Assembly: GCA_048465415.1 (NCBI GenBank)
Contig: DBFWLO010000022.1
Span: 167,365-231,364, forward strand
From: Scatosoma sp048465415
GTDB lineage: Bacteria > Bacillota > Clostridia > Christensenellales > Borkfalkiaceae
Reading direction: 5' to 3'
DNA length: 64,000 nucleotides
In this document: piece after piece, positions 15,876 to 25,422 of the stretch
Position numbering within the stretch: position 1 is the stretch's first letter
Layout of the letters: each line of letters starts with the position of its first letter
Program-made: the position numbers and the translations under genes
The notes under the pieces: generated by a model
What the model was told of the DNA's origin: nothing
Seen by the model: only the letters and a program-made list of their open reading frames with translations
Database searches by the model: none

Positions 15876-18836
15876 TCAGGGTTTCGTCTTGCCGTCGGGC
15901 TTTCGAAAATCGTCTTTTTTCTTCAACGCCTTGACGATCACCACGACTCCCCAGGCGATAAGTCCGGCCGCTATGACCGCGTCCGCTACGTACAGACAAA
16001 TTTGCCAGACCGGAAGTTTATAGCCGAGCACGTCTACGTTGACGAGATTGGAATTTACGGTGGTATAGAGGATATTTTTCGTGCACTGCCGCAGAATCGT
16101 GAGATCGGCCGCGCTCGATTTTTTCGGCGTCCAGGTCGGGCTGCCGACTCCCCAAAGGTTCAGATCGCCGCCCGCATACACCATCTGCGCCACGTTCATG
16201 TACGGCGTTCCGTAGTTATAATCGCAGATCACCATGCCTCTGAATCCCCACTCGTCGCGTAAGATCGCCGTGAGCAGGCGGTAGTCTCCGCCCGTCCACA
16301 TGGAACCGATACGGTTAAAGGAGGACATCATGCCCCGCGTTCCGCCCACCTTCACGGCTTTTTCAAAAGGACGGAGATAAATTTCGCGCAGCGTCTGTTC
16401 CGTGAGCCAGGTGCAAACGCCGTTGCGGTTGGTTTCCTGTTCGTTGCAGGCAAAGTGTTTCACCATCGTATAGAGCCCTTTGCTCATCGCGCCCTTGATT
16501 TCATAGGCGCCCATCATACCCGAAAGGAAAGAATCCTCGGAGAAATATTCGCCCGCGCGACCGCCGAAGGGAGAACGATGAATGTTCATACCCGGCGCAT
16601 ACCAGCCGCTGTACGGCATACCGTCGCCGCGGAGATTTCCCACCAGCGCTTCGTTGCCTACCGCTTCGCCCAGATCTTCGAGGAGCTCCAAATTCCAAGT
16701 CGCGGCCATGATAGGCTCGCAGCAATAGTGACTTACCTGATAAATGGGGCTGGTGTTACCGATGCCGATGAAATCCGCAAATCCGGCGGGCCCGTCGGCG
16801 TCCGTCGTCGCGGCCTTGTCGATGCTGTCGATCTTGGCCGTATTGAAAGCGCCGTTATTGACGAGATTGACCATCTCGTCGTACGTGACTACGTCGAGCA
16901 CTTTATCCCAAAGTTCGTTATTCTCGTATGCAACCCCGGAGAGCGCCTTGAAATTGATCGCGTTGCCCTCTTCGTCGTAGGAAAGCGCCGCGCCCATCGT
17001 AGGTCGGGTTTTATAGCTGTTGGGATTATTCGACGCCGTGGAATTGATCGCCGTATTCAACGCCGCGGAAAGTTTTTTCTCTTCTTCCGTTCTCGCTTTG
17101 GGGAAAGTGCCCGCGAAATCGCTTCTCGAAAGCACGCTCCCGAGATCGTCGTCCGCGTCGTCGTAGCGGTTCACAACCGCTTCTTCGCTCACCGGATCGG
17201 TCGTATAACGATAATCGGCCGCAAGTTCCAACGTAAACTCGTCTATCGCCGTATGCGAATTTTCGGAGAGATAGAAGGTATACGCGCCGTGCTCGAGCTC
17301 ATAGCCTTTGAAATCGTTGGAATTTTTGTCGTCGTAATCATAAGAGGCCACGTCGTACATATCCACGGCGACGCTTACCGATTTCTTCGCGCCCGGCTCG
17401 ATCAACGGCGTTTTGGCAAAGCCTGCCAGTACGACGGCCGACTTTTCGATTCCGTTTGGATAATAAGGCGCCGAAACATAAATCTGCACCACTTCTTTGC
17501 CCGCCGTTTTGCCCGTATTCTCCACCTCGACGTCGATCTTGACCGTCTTCTTATCATTCAAAGAAGCGGAGTTCAGCTCGGAAGTATTGGTGATTTTCTG
17601 GGTAAACGTCGTATACGATTCGCCGCTGCCGAAGGGATAGACCACGTGATCGGCATACCATTTGTCCGCGCGTTCGGTCAGATCGGCGATCGCGGCGTAG
17701 CCGTCGGGTATGTACTTTCCCGTTTTGATTTCCGCGTAAGCCGTTTCATACCAGCGGTAGCCTACATAAATGCCTTCCTCGTAATCGATGTAGGAATAGT
17801 TGCCCCATTTTTTTTCGGAAACGTTCGTATACGTCTGATTGCCGAAGTTTTCCCAGGTCGGATCCGCTTTGAAATCACGGGCGAACGTATCGGCCGTATG
17901 ACCGGAAGGATTCACTTCGCCTTTTAAAATTCTGCCCAGAGCCATGACGCCGGTGTCGCCCGGTACGCCCATCCAGATACATGCGTCGATCTTCTCGTGA
18001 TAGGCGTAATGAGTCTCGTCGTCCAGAAATCCGAGTTCGAACGTCGTCGAGCTGTTGAGCACCACGACGACTTTTTCAAAACCTGCCTCGCAGACCGCTT
18101 TGATGAGGTCGCGTTCGTTTACGTCGAGCTGCAAATGGTGGGCGTTTTCGACCGCGCCCTTTCCGTCCTCGGCGGCGCGGGGAATGTCCCAGCTTTCCCC
18201 GCCGATCCGGGAAATGACGATGACAGCCGCGTCGTTATAGTCCTTGTAACTGTTCTTCACCGGATCGGTATAATTCGTATAGGGCGTTTCTCCCGTGGAG
18301 AGAGCGCTCGCGCTTCCCGAGACGGAGAGAGCGGGAGCGTCGGAACGCTTTGCGCCGGCCGCGTCGGAAGTATAGAAGTTCCAAAGGGTAGGATTGACTT
18401 CAAAGCCCGCGCTTTCAAGACCTTCTTTCAGGCCCTTGATATGCCCGTCGTTAGTACCGGCCGCGGACCCCGTTCCTCCCGTGACGATATCGACCGAATT
18501 ATGACCGAATACGCTGATCTTTTTCGCGTCTTTCAACGGGAGGGCGTTATTGTCGTTCTTTAAAAGCACCATGCCCTCTTCGTTGATTTTTTCGTTGACT
18601 TTTTCACCGTTCGCGCGCGCCGCTTCCTTCGTGTCGAAATCGGCGATGTACGCCTGCGCGTTCTCGTTCGACGAATCGAGGATCGCGCGTTCTCTGCCCA
18701 GCGCCTGGCAGATGATCCCGTAAAACATCGTCGTCACAAGGACGTTGGCTGTGATCAGCACCGCGAGCAGGATCGCCGTTACGATGATCCATACGCGCAC
18801 GGCGACGCTCTTAAACACTTTTTTTGCTGCGTTCAT
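15876..18836 (-). CDS. Permuted GH3 beta-glycosidase with a membrane helix at each end (cassette 1)
   Basis: 986 residues. Transmembrane helix at about 15-42, then the GH3 alpha/beta-sandwich domain first (EGMVLLKNDNNALPL near 87, YEEGIYVGYRWYETAYAE near 350), then an FnIII-like domain (about 430-540). The TIM-barrel domain comes last (TTDADGPAGFADF, then FRGMVICDYN with the nucleophile Asp near 890). A second helix (about 942-970) and a basic tail end the protein. This is the reverse of the usual GH3 order, a permutation known from the Butyrivibrio fibrisolvens BglA and Ruminococcus albus enzymes. With both ends in the membrane, the catalytic part should be displayed outside. Last gene of the operon, 16 nt behind the InlB-repeat lipoprotein gene. 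Exact sugar unknown. Confidence 0.93.
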   Translation of the reverse strand: MNAAKKVFKSVAVRVWIIVTAILLAVLITANVLVTTMFYGIICQALGRERAILDSSNENAQAYIADFDTKEAARANGEKVNEKINEEGMVLLKNDNNALPLKDAKKISVFGHNSVDIVTGGTGSAAGTNDGHIKGLKEGLESAGFEVNPTLWNFYTSDAAGAKRSDAPALSVSGSASALSTGETPYTNYTDPVKNSYKDYNDAAVIVISRIGGESWDIPRAAEDGKGAVENAHHLQLDVNERDLIKAVCEAGFEKVVVVLNSSTTFELGFLDDETHYAYHEKIDACIWMGVPGDTGVMALGRILKGEVNPSGHTADTFARDFKADPTWENFGNQTYTNVSEKKWGNYSYIDYEEGIYVGYRWYETAYAEIKTGKYIPDGYAAIADLTERADKWYADHVVYPFGSGESYTTFTQKITNTSELNSASLNDKKTVKIDVEVENTGKTAGKEVVQIYVSAPYYPNGIEKSAVVLAGFAKTPLIEPGAKKSVSVAVDMYDVASYDYDDKNSNDFKGYELEHGAYTFYLSENSHTAIDEFTLELAADYRYTTDPVSEEAVVNRYDDADDDLGSVLSRSDFAGTFPKARTEEEKKLSAALNTAINSTASNNPNSYKTRPTMGAALSYDEEGNAINFKALSGVAYENNELWDKVLDVVTYDEMVNLVNNGAFNTAKIDSIDKAATTDADGPAGFADFIGIGNTSPIYQVSHYCCEPIMAATWNLELLEDLGEAVGNEALVGNLRGDGMPYSGWYAPGMNIHRSPFGGRAGEYFSEDSFLSGMMGAYEIKGAMSKGLYTMVKHFACNEQETNRNGVCTWLTEQTLREIYLRPFEKAVKVGGTRGMMSSFNRIGSMWTGGDYRLLTAILRDEWGFRGMVICDYNYGTPYMNVAQMVYAGGDLNLWGVGSPTWTPKKSSAADLTILRQCTKNILYTTVNSNLVNVDVLGYKLPVWQICLYVADAVIAAGLIAWGVVVIVKALKKKDDFRKPDGKTKP

Positions 18837-18852
18837 TTTTTCCTCCCTTCGA

Positions 18853-20646
18853 TCAATAGTTACCTTCTTTCTTCGTAAAGTTCAATCCGGCGTAAGTGGT
18901 TATTTTCAGACAGTCCACCATAGGCGCGGTCGCGTTCATCGTGCCTCCCTGCCCGATCTGGTTGTTGGAGACGAGGCGGATATGATTCTCACCCGCTTTT
19001 AGATCGATCGTCACTTCATAATCGGCGAAAGGCAGATTGAATCCGCTGCCCTGAGGCGGAACGCCGACGAAATCGATCTGGCCGTACCTCACTTCTTTGT
19101 CGTTCACCAAAATATCGTACCTTGCGACGTCGCCGCCCGCCGCGGCGGAATCGCCGATCGAAATATCTTTGATCTCCGCGGACAATCTCAGAATCAGCTT
19201 GACGCCCTTGATGGCGCGGTCGGAAGCGACGGTGAAATCAAGTTCGGTGCCGTAGTTATTCAGACAGGTGACGTAATGGCCGTTGCTCGCGCCCATATCC
19301 CCGCTTTCGTCCGTAAAGATACAGCCGGTGCCGAGCGGACCGCCGCCGGAGAATCCGAAGCCGTAAAAGTCGTCGAGATCGAGATCCTCCGCCTCGAACA
19401 CATAACTCATATTCCACTGCGCATAGTAAGTGACGGCGGCGGAAACGGGCTTTGTGAAAGTCACGTCGGGATCGCCCTTTGCGGAAGAACTCCAACCGGC
19501 AAAACTGTAAGCGCTGTCGGGGTTGACGGGATCCACGGGCTTCGCCACGACGGAACCTGCTTCGACCGTCCGCACGACGGCTGCGGGCGCGTTCGTATAG
19601 TTATAATCGAAACGAACCTCTATCGCGTCCACCCATTTCGCATATACGCTGACGTCCGCAGTCGCGGCAGCCGATAAATCCGCAGGCGTTTCGCAGGCCG
19701 CGCTCGTATACCAGCCTTTAAAGATCTTTCCCTCCGCAGTGGGCTCGAACGTTTCGACATACGCGCCCTCCACGACTTTTTTCTCCACGGGTGCGGGTGC
19801 GCCCTCATAGTTATAATAGAAAGTATATATATACTGCGTCGCTTCGGCGCTCGCCCACTTTGCATACAACGTCATCGACGCCGTCACGGGCGCGCCCGTA
19901 TAGGGAACGGTGAGCGCTTCGTCGGTGAACCAGCCGGAGAAGATATAGTCGGGGCGAGTCGTGGTATACGTGCCCAGCACGGTTCCCTCGTCTACTGTTT
20001 CCGGCGCGATCTCCGTACCGCCGTTCGTCTGGAAGGTTACGACGCAAAGGTTGATCCATTTCGCATAGACGGTGCGATTGGAGGTTATCTGCATCTCGTC
20101 CGCGTTATAGGGAGTCATACATTCCGAGTCCAGATACCAGCCGCCGAACCGCGCGCCGTCCTTTTGGGGATCTGCGGGCTTTTGCGCCGTCTGGCCGGAA
20201 GTGACTTTTACCTCCACAATCGTGGAAGAACCGTCGTTGTAATCGAAACTCACCGTATAGACGTCCACATGCACGTTCCATTTCGCGTAAAGATAGAACG
20301 AGCCGTCCGTCGTCATTTCTTCCGTAACGGGCGTGCCGAAAGAAAAACGGTTCGGTTCCGTACAGGCTTCGTCCGTATACCAGCCTCCGAAATCATAGCC
20401 CGCGCGTACGGGATCCGCCGGCGCCGTAACGGTGCCTCCTATTTCGATTTCCTGCGGATCGGGCTCCACGACGCCTTCGCCGGGAACGGAGAAAACAACT
20501 TCTATTTTACGCACGACAGACTCGGAAGTGTGAGAATCGCTGCCTTTATCGCCCTCTTTATTACACCCCGCAAGCGCCAGCGTCGAAAAAGACATCGACA
20601 GGCAAAGCGCGGACGCGAGAATCTTTTTCAAAAATTTATGATACAT
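18853..20646 (-). CDS. Lipoprotein with InlB B-repeats and C-terminal CBM-like domain (cassette 1)
   Basis: 597 residues. Lipobox (ALAGCN) after a signal peptide. Residues about 45-400 hold five tandem InlB B-repeat (Listeria-Bacteroides/Flg_new) modules, each ending with F-x-G-W-Y-T...L-Y-A-K-W (for example FGGWYTDEAC, FKGWYTSAAC, SFAGWSSSAK). The last 180 residues start YVFEAEDLDLDDFYGFGFSG and end in a jelly-roll-like beta region (VTIDLKAGENHIRLVSNNQI), the pattern of CBM6/CBM35-type modules. Extracellular and membrane-tethered; probably binds the glycan attacked by the flanking GH3 enzymes. The paralog at 32790-34415 has the same layout in the same operon position. Confidence 0.85.
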   Translation of the reverse strand: MYHKFLKKILASALCLSMSFSTLALAGCNKEGDKGSDSHTSESVVRKIEVVFSVPGEGVVEPDPQEIEIGGTVTAPADPVRAGYDFGGWYTDEACTEPNRFSFGTPVTEEMTTDGSFYLYAKWNVHVDVYTVSFDYNDGSSTIVEVKVTSGQTAQKPADPQKDGARFGGWYLDSECMTPYNADEMQITSNRTVYAKWINLCVVTFQTNGGTEIAPETVDEGTVLGTYTTTRPDYIFSGWFTDEALTVPYTGAPVTASMTLYAKWASAEATQYIYTFYYNYEGAPAPVEKKVVEGAYVETFEPTAEGKIFKGWYTSAACETPADLSAAATADVSVYAKWVDAIEVRFDYNYTNAPAAVVRTVEAGSVVAKPVDPVNPDSAYSFAGWSSSAKGDPDVTFTKPVSAAVTYYAQWNMSYVFEAEDLDLDDFYGFGFSGGGPLGTGCIFTDESGDMGASNGHYVTCLNNYGTELDFTVASDRAIKGVKLILRLSAEIKDISIGDSAAAGGDVARYDILVNDKEVRYGQIDFVGVPPQGSGFNLPFADYEVTIDLKAGENHIRLVSNNQIGQGGTMNATAPMVDCLKITTYAGLNFTKKEGNY

Positions 20647-20716
20647 TCTGCCTTTATACTCCTTTTATATCTTTTTAATGTACGGTAAAAACAATCGTCT
20701 ATACAGTTTTTATATA

Positions 20717-20768
20717 ATCACAACAAACTCTGACAGTCGAGTAACCGAGATTATTCAACAGTCAGAGC
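20717..20768 (-). other. Imperfect stem-loop between large GH3 and lipoprotein genes (cassette 1)
   Basis: CTCTGAC/GTCAGAG arms (plus strand near 20727-20733 and 20760-20766), extended by two further pairs past an A-A mismatch, in the 187-nt gap between the GH3 stop and the lipoprotein start. No strong U-tract. Cassette 2 has a stem-loop at the equivalent place (34469-34492), which suggests uncoupling of the anchored-enzyme message from the two downstream genes. Confidence 0.4.
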
Positions 20769-20833
20769 TTGCCGCGATTGATCAGTCTTTACATATCACT
20801 ATTTACGACTGATTCCAAACCCCAAAATTTTTA

Positions 20834-23800
20834 TTATTCGTGCTTTTTACGACGAAGCGCAAATACCAACGTGAGGGTAAGTCCGGCAGCCATCACGATC
20901 GCGCTTTCGCCGATCACGCTTCCGCAGCCGCCCTTGCCGTCGCTTCCGTCTTTGCCGTTCGCGCCCGCAGGTCCGGCAGGTCCCGCGGGGCCCTGTTCGC
21001 CGTCTTTGCCGTCCTGACCGTCCTGTCCGTCGGCTCCGTTGGTAACGGTGAACGTATAAGTCGTGTTATCGGTAAGAGTGATCGTATAGGTGTCGACAAG
21101 ACCGTCCGAGCTCGTCTTGACGATGCTCTTGATCCCTATGCCGTCAGCTCCGTCTTGTCCGTCCGCGCCCGCAGGGCCTTGTTCGCCCGGCGTACCGGAG
21201 GCTGCTACGTCGATCCACGTAGCGCCGTTGTCGGTGCTGTATTGAAGAGCGCCGGCTTCGACTCTGAACGAAACGCCGGGGACGCCGGCTTCGGCCGTCA
21301 CGGTCAAAGTGACTTCCGTTTCGTAATAGGTGTGCGTCATACCGCCCCAAGAGGACGCGGCGCGATCGACGACGAGCGCGATCTTATAGGTGCCCGCTTT
21401 CGTAGGCGTACCGGTAATCGTTCCGTCGGCGGCGAGCGTAAGGCCTTCGGGCATCGCGCTGCCTTCCGCAAGCGCATAACTGACCGTAACCTGCGACCAG
21501 CCTCCGGTGGAGGGTTTGATCGTTTCGGAAGAAACTGTTCCCGTATAAGCCGCGCCCACCTTCGCCTCGGTCGTATCCAGCGAGAACGCGCTGGCGATCG
21601 TCAACGTAAAGGACTGCGTTTTGGTAACCCAGCCGTCGGCGATTTGAGCAATCTCAAACGTATACGTTCCGGCTTTGACGGGAGTTCCCGACAGCTCGCC
21701 CGTTGAAGAAACGGTTACGCCCGCGGGAAGAGCACCGGAAACGACATTGTATTCGATGCTTGCCGCGCCTTCCACAGCCGCGCCGACCGAAGCGTTCTTC
21801 AACGCGGTGCCCTGCGTGCCGGTAAGTTTATCGTTGCCCACAAATCCCGACTGGTCGAGATTGTTCTTCATTGTATTCGCGTTCGCGGAGGTGTAGAGCA
21901 GTTTCATCGCCTCGGTGCGGACCGCGTACCATTGCGTGTAGCTGAGCATGGTGTCGCCTTCGGCGTAAAGGACGTCGTTTTCCTTATACGCGGCGGAAGC
22001 GCCGCCGTTGATCGTGTTGATGTTGCCAGGATTCTTGTCGTTCATGGCGCCGCCGCTTACGTAAGCGCCCGATTCGTTTACCGTCCATTTCGTACCGTTG
22101 GTAATCTTTTCGGTAAACGTCACTTTGACGCACTTATTTTCTTCGTCCCATTCGCCCTCGATGTTGCGGCCGAAGGAATTGATCCAGGAGCCGAGCGGCG
22201 TGATGCCGACGCGGGCTGCCATGTCGCCGGAAGAACCGGGGTTATAGCTCCAACCAAACATATCCGTCACGGAAGAATGAGTGAATCCGAATTCGTCTTG
22301 GAGAAGTTTCACATACAGATTATAGTTGGCAGTCGTCGCCACGAGACCGACCTTATTGAAAGCGGACATGGAGGCGTTGGCTTTTCCTTCCTTGATCGCA
22401 AGCTCGAAGGGCTTGATGTAGATCTCGCGCAGAGCCTGCTCCGTCATGAAGGTGGATACTGTGTAACGGCTGGTTTCCTGATCGTTTGCAAACAAGTGCT
22501 TCATGTAAACGATTGTACCCTTGTCTGTGGCGCCCTTGATTACGGAAGCCGCGATCTTACCGCCGTGCAGACCGTCCTGAGAATAATACTCGAAGTTACG
22601 TCCCGCGGTGGGATTCCGATGGGTATTCAAGCCGGGACCGTACCAGCCCTGCACGCCGAGCAGCAGAGATTCGTTGCCGACGAACTGACCCTGTTTATAT
22701 GCGAGTTCGTCGTTCCAGCTGGAAGCGATGTTGACTTCGCAGCACCAGAACGTACCCGAAGAGAACTGCGCAGGACCGTCGGCGTCCGTTTCGGCGGGCT
22801 TGCCGATGGCTTCCAGAGCGGGAGTGCTGAAACGATCGGAAGAAATCAGGCCGACCATTTCTTTATAAGTGAGCTGATTCATGAAGGCTTCCCATTCCTG
22901 AGCGCCGTAAGGAACTCCCGTCATATCGGAAAGCTGAATAGCGGTCTTACCGTTCACGCGGGCGGCTACGTCCGCGGCCGAAGCCTGCGTCTTGCCTTCC
23001 ATGTCCGCCGCCGTCTTATACCAGGGATCCGTGGCCTTATCGTTGAAGCTCGAATAGTAGACCTGCGAATTCATGATTTTGATCGCATCATTCGACCATT
23101 TGAGATCGGCCGCCGTAGGAGCCTCGGGATAGGTGCCCGCAAAATCTCCTCGGGAAAGGATCGTCATCTGGGATTCGGGAGAGACGAAAGAATCGCGGAT
23201 CGTCGTATAATACTCAGGATCCGATCTCGTTCCGTCCCACGTACCGTCGCCCGTGAAGAGATTGGTGATCGGCGTGCCCGTCGTGGAATCTTTCGTATAC
23301 TTTACCCCTTCCGCGACCGTGAACGGAACGGTAGTCTGCGCGCTGTGCGCATCGTTGTAAACGCCGATCGTATACGCGCCCGCTTCCAGTTCGTAGCCCG
23401 CGAAACCGTTCTTATTGGCGTCGCTGTAATCGTAAGAAGCCATATCCTGGACTTTAAAGGTCACCGTAAGAGTCTGGGATTTGCCCGCCTCGATCACGTC
23501 CGACTTCGCATATTCGACCAGCGTGACTTCGGATTTTTCGATCCCGCCCTTCGTGTAGGGAGCGTGGAAATAGATCTCCGCGACGTCTTTGCCGGCGATG
23601 GAGCCGTTGTTGGTCACTTTGAGTTCGAGAGTCATCGTCGCGCCTTCCGCGGTGTCGATGGCCTTATCGAACTCGTTCGCGTTCAGGATTTCCCAGCTGA
23701 AATTGGTGTAGGACAAACCGTAACCGAAGGGATATACCACGTTGTCGGCATACCACTTATTCGCCCGCTCGATCACATAGGGAATCGACTCATAGCCTTC

Positions 23801-25042
23801 GGGTATGTAATTTCCGGCTATGATTTCCGCATAGGCCGTTTCGTACCAGCGGTAACCTACGTAAATGCCCTCCTCATAGTCGAGCGTCGCATAATACTGC
23901 GCGCCGTTGTTGGGACCATCGACAGCGATAATATTGCCGGCCATATCGGTGACCTGGGCATATTTGAGATAATCGGGAGCCGTGAAGCTGGAATCGGCGG
24001 GAGCGACCACGTTGACACAGGTGGCGCCCTGGGCGTTGAGCTGTTCGGGGACATAGAAAGCGCCGATATAAAGCTGCTGCTGTTTATTTCCCTTCGCGTC
24101 GAGATCGTATTCCCAAACGCCGTCCACTTGTTTGAGCTTATAGCCGCTCACGAGCTGCGACTGGACGTTCCCCTTGAAGTTCGCCCACGTGGGATCCTTA
24201 GAGAAATCCACGGGATATACGTCGGCGGTGTGGCCGGAGGGATTGACTGTGCCGTTGAGTACTTCGCCGAGAGCGAGAGCGCCGGTTTTTCCCGGGTGTC
24301 CCATCCAGACGATGGAATCCACGCCCAGATTGGTCGGCGTCTTTTCTTCGTTGAGCGGCGCGAGTTCGATAGGATGCGCCGAATTGACGACGACCACTAC
24401 CTTGTCGAATTTCTCCTTGGTGTATCTGATGAGTTCTTTTTCATTGTCGTCGAGGCTGTAATAATGATCCATCATATCCTCGTGACCGTCGACGCCCCAA
24501 AGTTTGGCTTCGTTGAATTCCGAACCCGTACGGCTGATGATGATGACTGCGGCCCCGTCGTAGACGTTATAGGAAGGCTCCACCGCCTTAAAGATCGACG
24601 TATCCGGTTCAAGAGTCGCCGTGATCCCTTTATAGAGACTCACCAGCTTGGGATTGACTTGGAATCCCGCCGCTTCCAGACTTTCCTGCACCGTTACGGA
24701 ACCGGAGACGCTGCCGCCGCCTGAACCGGAACCGCCGAGAATAATGTTGTCGCTTCTCGTTCCGAAAACGGAGATACGTTTCTCGTTTTTGAGCGACAGG
24801 GGCAGCGCATTGTTCGCGTTCTTCATCAGGATATAGCTTTCTCTCGCTATATCGGCGTTGAAATCGTCCGACGCCGCCTGCTCTTCCTCATACGAATTGA
24901 AGTCGCAGTAGTACGCTTTTTTGGCGTCCTCTGCGTTCGCAAAAGAAAAAGCATTGACGATCGGACCGGATATCGCAATAGAAAAACATACCGCGCATGC
25001 CAAAACACCTTTTCCGACCTTTGTTTGAATGGATTTTTTCAT
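20834..25042 (-). CDS. Giant secreted permuted GH3 with Ig-like repeats, collagen-like tail and C-terminal anchor (cassette 1)
   Basis: 1402 residues. Signal peptide about 1-37. GH3 in permuted order: alpha/beta sandwich first (SYILMKNANNALPLSL near 68, YEEGIYVGYRWYETAYAE near 385), FnIII-like (about 480-590), TIM barrel (about 700-1010; TDADGPAQFSSGTFWC, GLNTHRNPTAGRNFEYYSQD, likely nucleophile Asp in HSSVTDMFGW). Two He_PIG-type Ig domains follow (about 1095-1260; ALPAGVTVSSTGELSGTPV), then Gly-x-y collagen-like triplets interrupted by a short beta module (TYTITLTDNTTYTFTVTNG). The C-terminus is GGCGSVIGES, a hydrophobic helix and RRKK, without LPXTG. First gene of the GH3 operon, behind an activator-type promoter. 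Starts at the ATG with GGAGG eight bases upstream. Confidence 0.93.
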   Translation of the reverse strand: MKKSIQTKVGKGVLACAVCFSIAISGPIVNAFSFANAEDAKKAYYCDFNSYEEEQAASDDFNADIARESYILMKNANNALPLSLKNEKRISVFGTRSDNIILGGSGSGGGSVSGSVTVQESLEAAGFQVNPKLVSLYKGITATLEPDTSIFKAVEPSYNVYDGAAVIIISRTGSEFNEAKLWGVDGHEDMMDHYYSLDDNEKELIRYTKEKFDKVVVVVNSAHPIELAPLNEEKTPTNLGVDSIVWMGHPGKTGALALGEVLNGTVNPSGHTADVYPVDFSKDPTWANFKGNVQSQLVSGYKLKQVDGVWEYDLDAKGNKQQQLYIGAFYVPEQLNAQGATCVNVVAPADSSFTAPDYLKYAQVTDMAGNIIAVDGPNNGAQYYATLDYEEGIYVGYRWYETAYAEIIAGNYIPEGYESIPYVIERANKWYADNVVYPFGYGLSYTNFSWEILNANEFDKAIDTAEGATMTLELKVTNNGSIAGKDVAEIYFHAPYTKGGIEKSEVTLVEYAKSDVIEAGKSQTLTVTFKVQDMASYDYSDANKNGFAGYELEAGAYTIGVYNDAHSAQTTVPFTVAEGVKYTKDSTTGTPITNLFTGDGTWDGTRSDPEYYTTIRDSFVSPESQMTILSRGDFAGTYPEAPTAADLKWSNDAIKIMNSQVYYSSFNDKATDPWYKTAADMEGKTQASAADVAARVNGKTAIQLSDMTGVPYGAQEWEAFMNQLTYKEMVGLISSDRFSTPALEAIGKPAETDADGPAQFSSGTFWCCEVNIASSWNDELAYKQGQFVGNESLLLGVQGWYGPGLNTHRNPTAGRNFEYYSQDGLHGGKIAASVIKGATDKGTIVYMKHLFANDQETSRYTVSTFMTEQALREIYIKPFELAIKEGKANASMSAFNKVGLVATTANYNLYVKLLQDEFGFTHSSVTDMFGWSYNPGSSGDMAARVGITPLGSWINSFGRNIEGEWDEENKCVKVTFTEKITNGTKWTVNESGAYVSGGAMNDKNPGNINTINGGASAAYKENDVLYAEGDTMLSYTQWYAVRTEAMKLLYTSANANTMKNNLDQSGFVGNDKLTGTQGTALKNASVGAAVEGAASIEYNVVSGALPAGVTVSSTGELSGTPVKAGTYTFEIAQIADGWVTKTQSFTLTIASAFSLDTTEAKVGAAYTGTVSSETIKPSTGGWSQVTVSYALAEGSAMPEGLTLAADGTITGTPTKAGTYKIALVVDRAASSWGGMTHTYYETEVTLTVTAEAGVPGVSFRVEAGALQYSTDNGATWIDVAASGTPGEQGPAGADGQDGADGIGIKSIVKTSSDGLVDTYTITLTDNTTYTFTVTNGADGQDGQDGKDGEQGPAGPAGPAGANGKDGSDGKGGCGSVIGESAIVMAAGLTLTLVFALRRKKHE

Positions 25043-25188
25043 TCCATTCCCTCCTTATGTTTTTTATATTGATGATCCCGCCGGCACTTCCGCCGAAAGG
25101 ATCATAAATATCTTACGCTTTCGCGGCGTCTCTTCCCGCCGCCGACCTTTCTCGGGCATATTTTCTCCCCAATACCAGTCGCAGACTA

Positions 25189-25194
25189 ATTATA
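25189..25194 (-). promoter_or_regulatory. -10 element of GH3 operon 1 promoter (poor -35)
   Basis: TATAAT on the minus strand, but the hexamer at the -35 position (25217-25212) reads CAGCAC, far from TTGACA. A promoter of this type normally needs an activator. The paired element at 25218-25246 sits exactly where such an activator would bind. Confidence 0.6.
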
Positions 25195-25217
25195 TAATTT
25201 TTCAAAGCTTTGTGCTG

Positions 25218-25246
25218 TTTTTGGCGCTAATCGCTCTTTCTAAGGT
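25218..25246 (-). promoter_or_regulatory. Candidate LytTR tandem operator, cassette 1
   Basis: On the minus strand ACCTTAGAA and, 21 bases later, GCCAAAAAC: two similarly oriented elements one 21-bp period apart, ending 23 nt before the -10. Cassette 2 has ACCTGAAAA and ACCAAAAAA with the same 21-bp period 24 nt before its -10. Period and placement match LytTR-type activator sites. Binding by the cassette's own response regulator is inferred. Confidence 0.5.
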
Positions 25247-25354
25247 GCAAATTGTAATTTAATCGTCGTGATAATCCATAGAAAAGAAATAGATTTTTTC
25301 AAAAAAGCCTTACGAATCGCCCGATTTTACACAACAACGCGGCTTCTTCGCAAG

Positions 25355-25373
25355 AAAAAAGCGGCCGGGCCGC
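25355..25373 (-). terminator. Terminator of regulator operon 1
   Basis: GCGGC-CGG-GCCGC hairpin (25361-25373) followed on the minus strand by TTTTTT, 50 nt beyond the kinase stop. The gap 25043-25422 therefore holds this terminator plus the activator-type promoter of the GH3 operon, and no gene. Confidence 0.75.
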
Positions 25374-25422
25374 CTTTTGTTTTTTCGGACGTCTTTGTGC
25401 CTTTTTGCGCTTAGGGGAGCCG

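Noticed and set aside
20940..21020. Short tandem repeats resembling a CRISPR-like or satellite array
   Set aside because: They are codons for Gly-x-y collagen triplets in the GH3 tail; there are no spacers and no cas genes.
21932..24724. 930-codon open frame on the plus strand
   Set aside because: It lies entirely antisense to the giant GH3 gene, whose domains and motifs are certain. The antisense product is Arg/His/Ile-rich without family signatures; such frames arise from the codon bias of the true gene.
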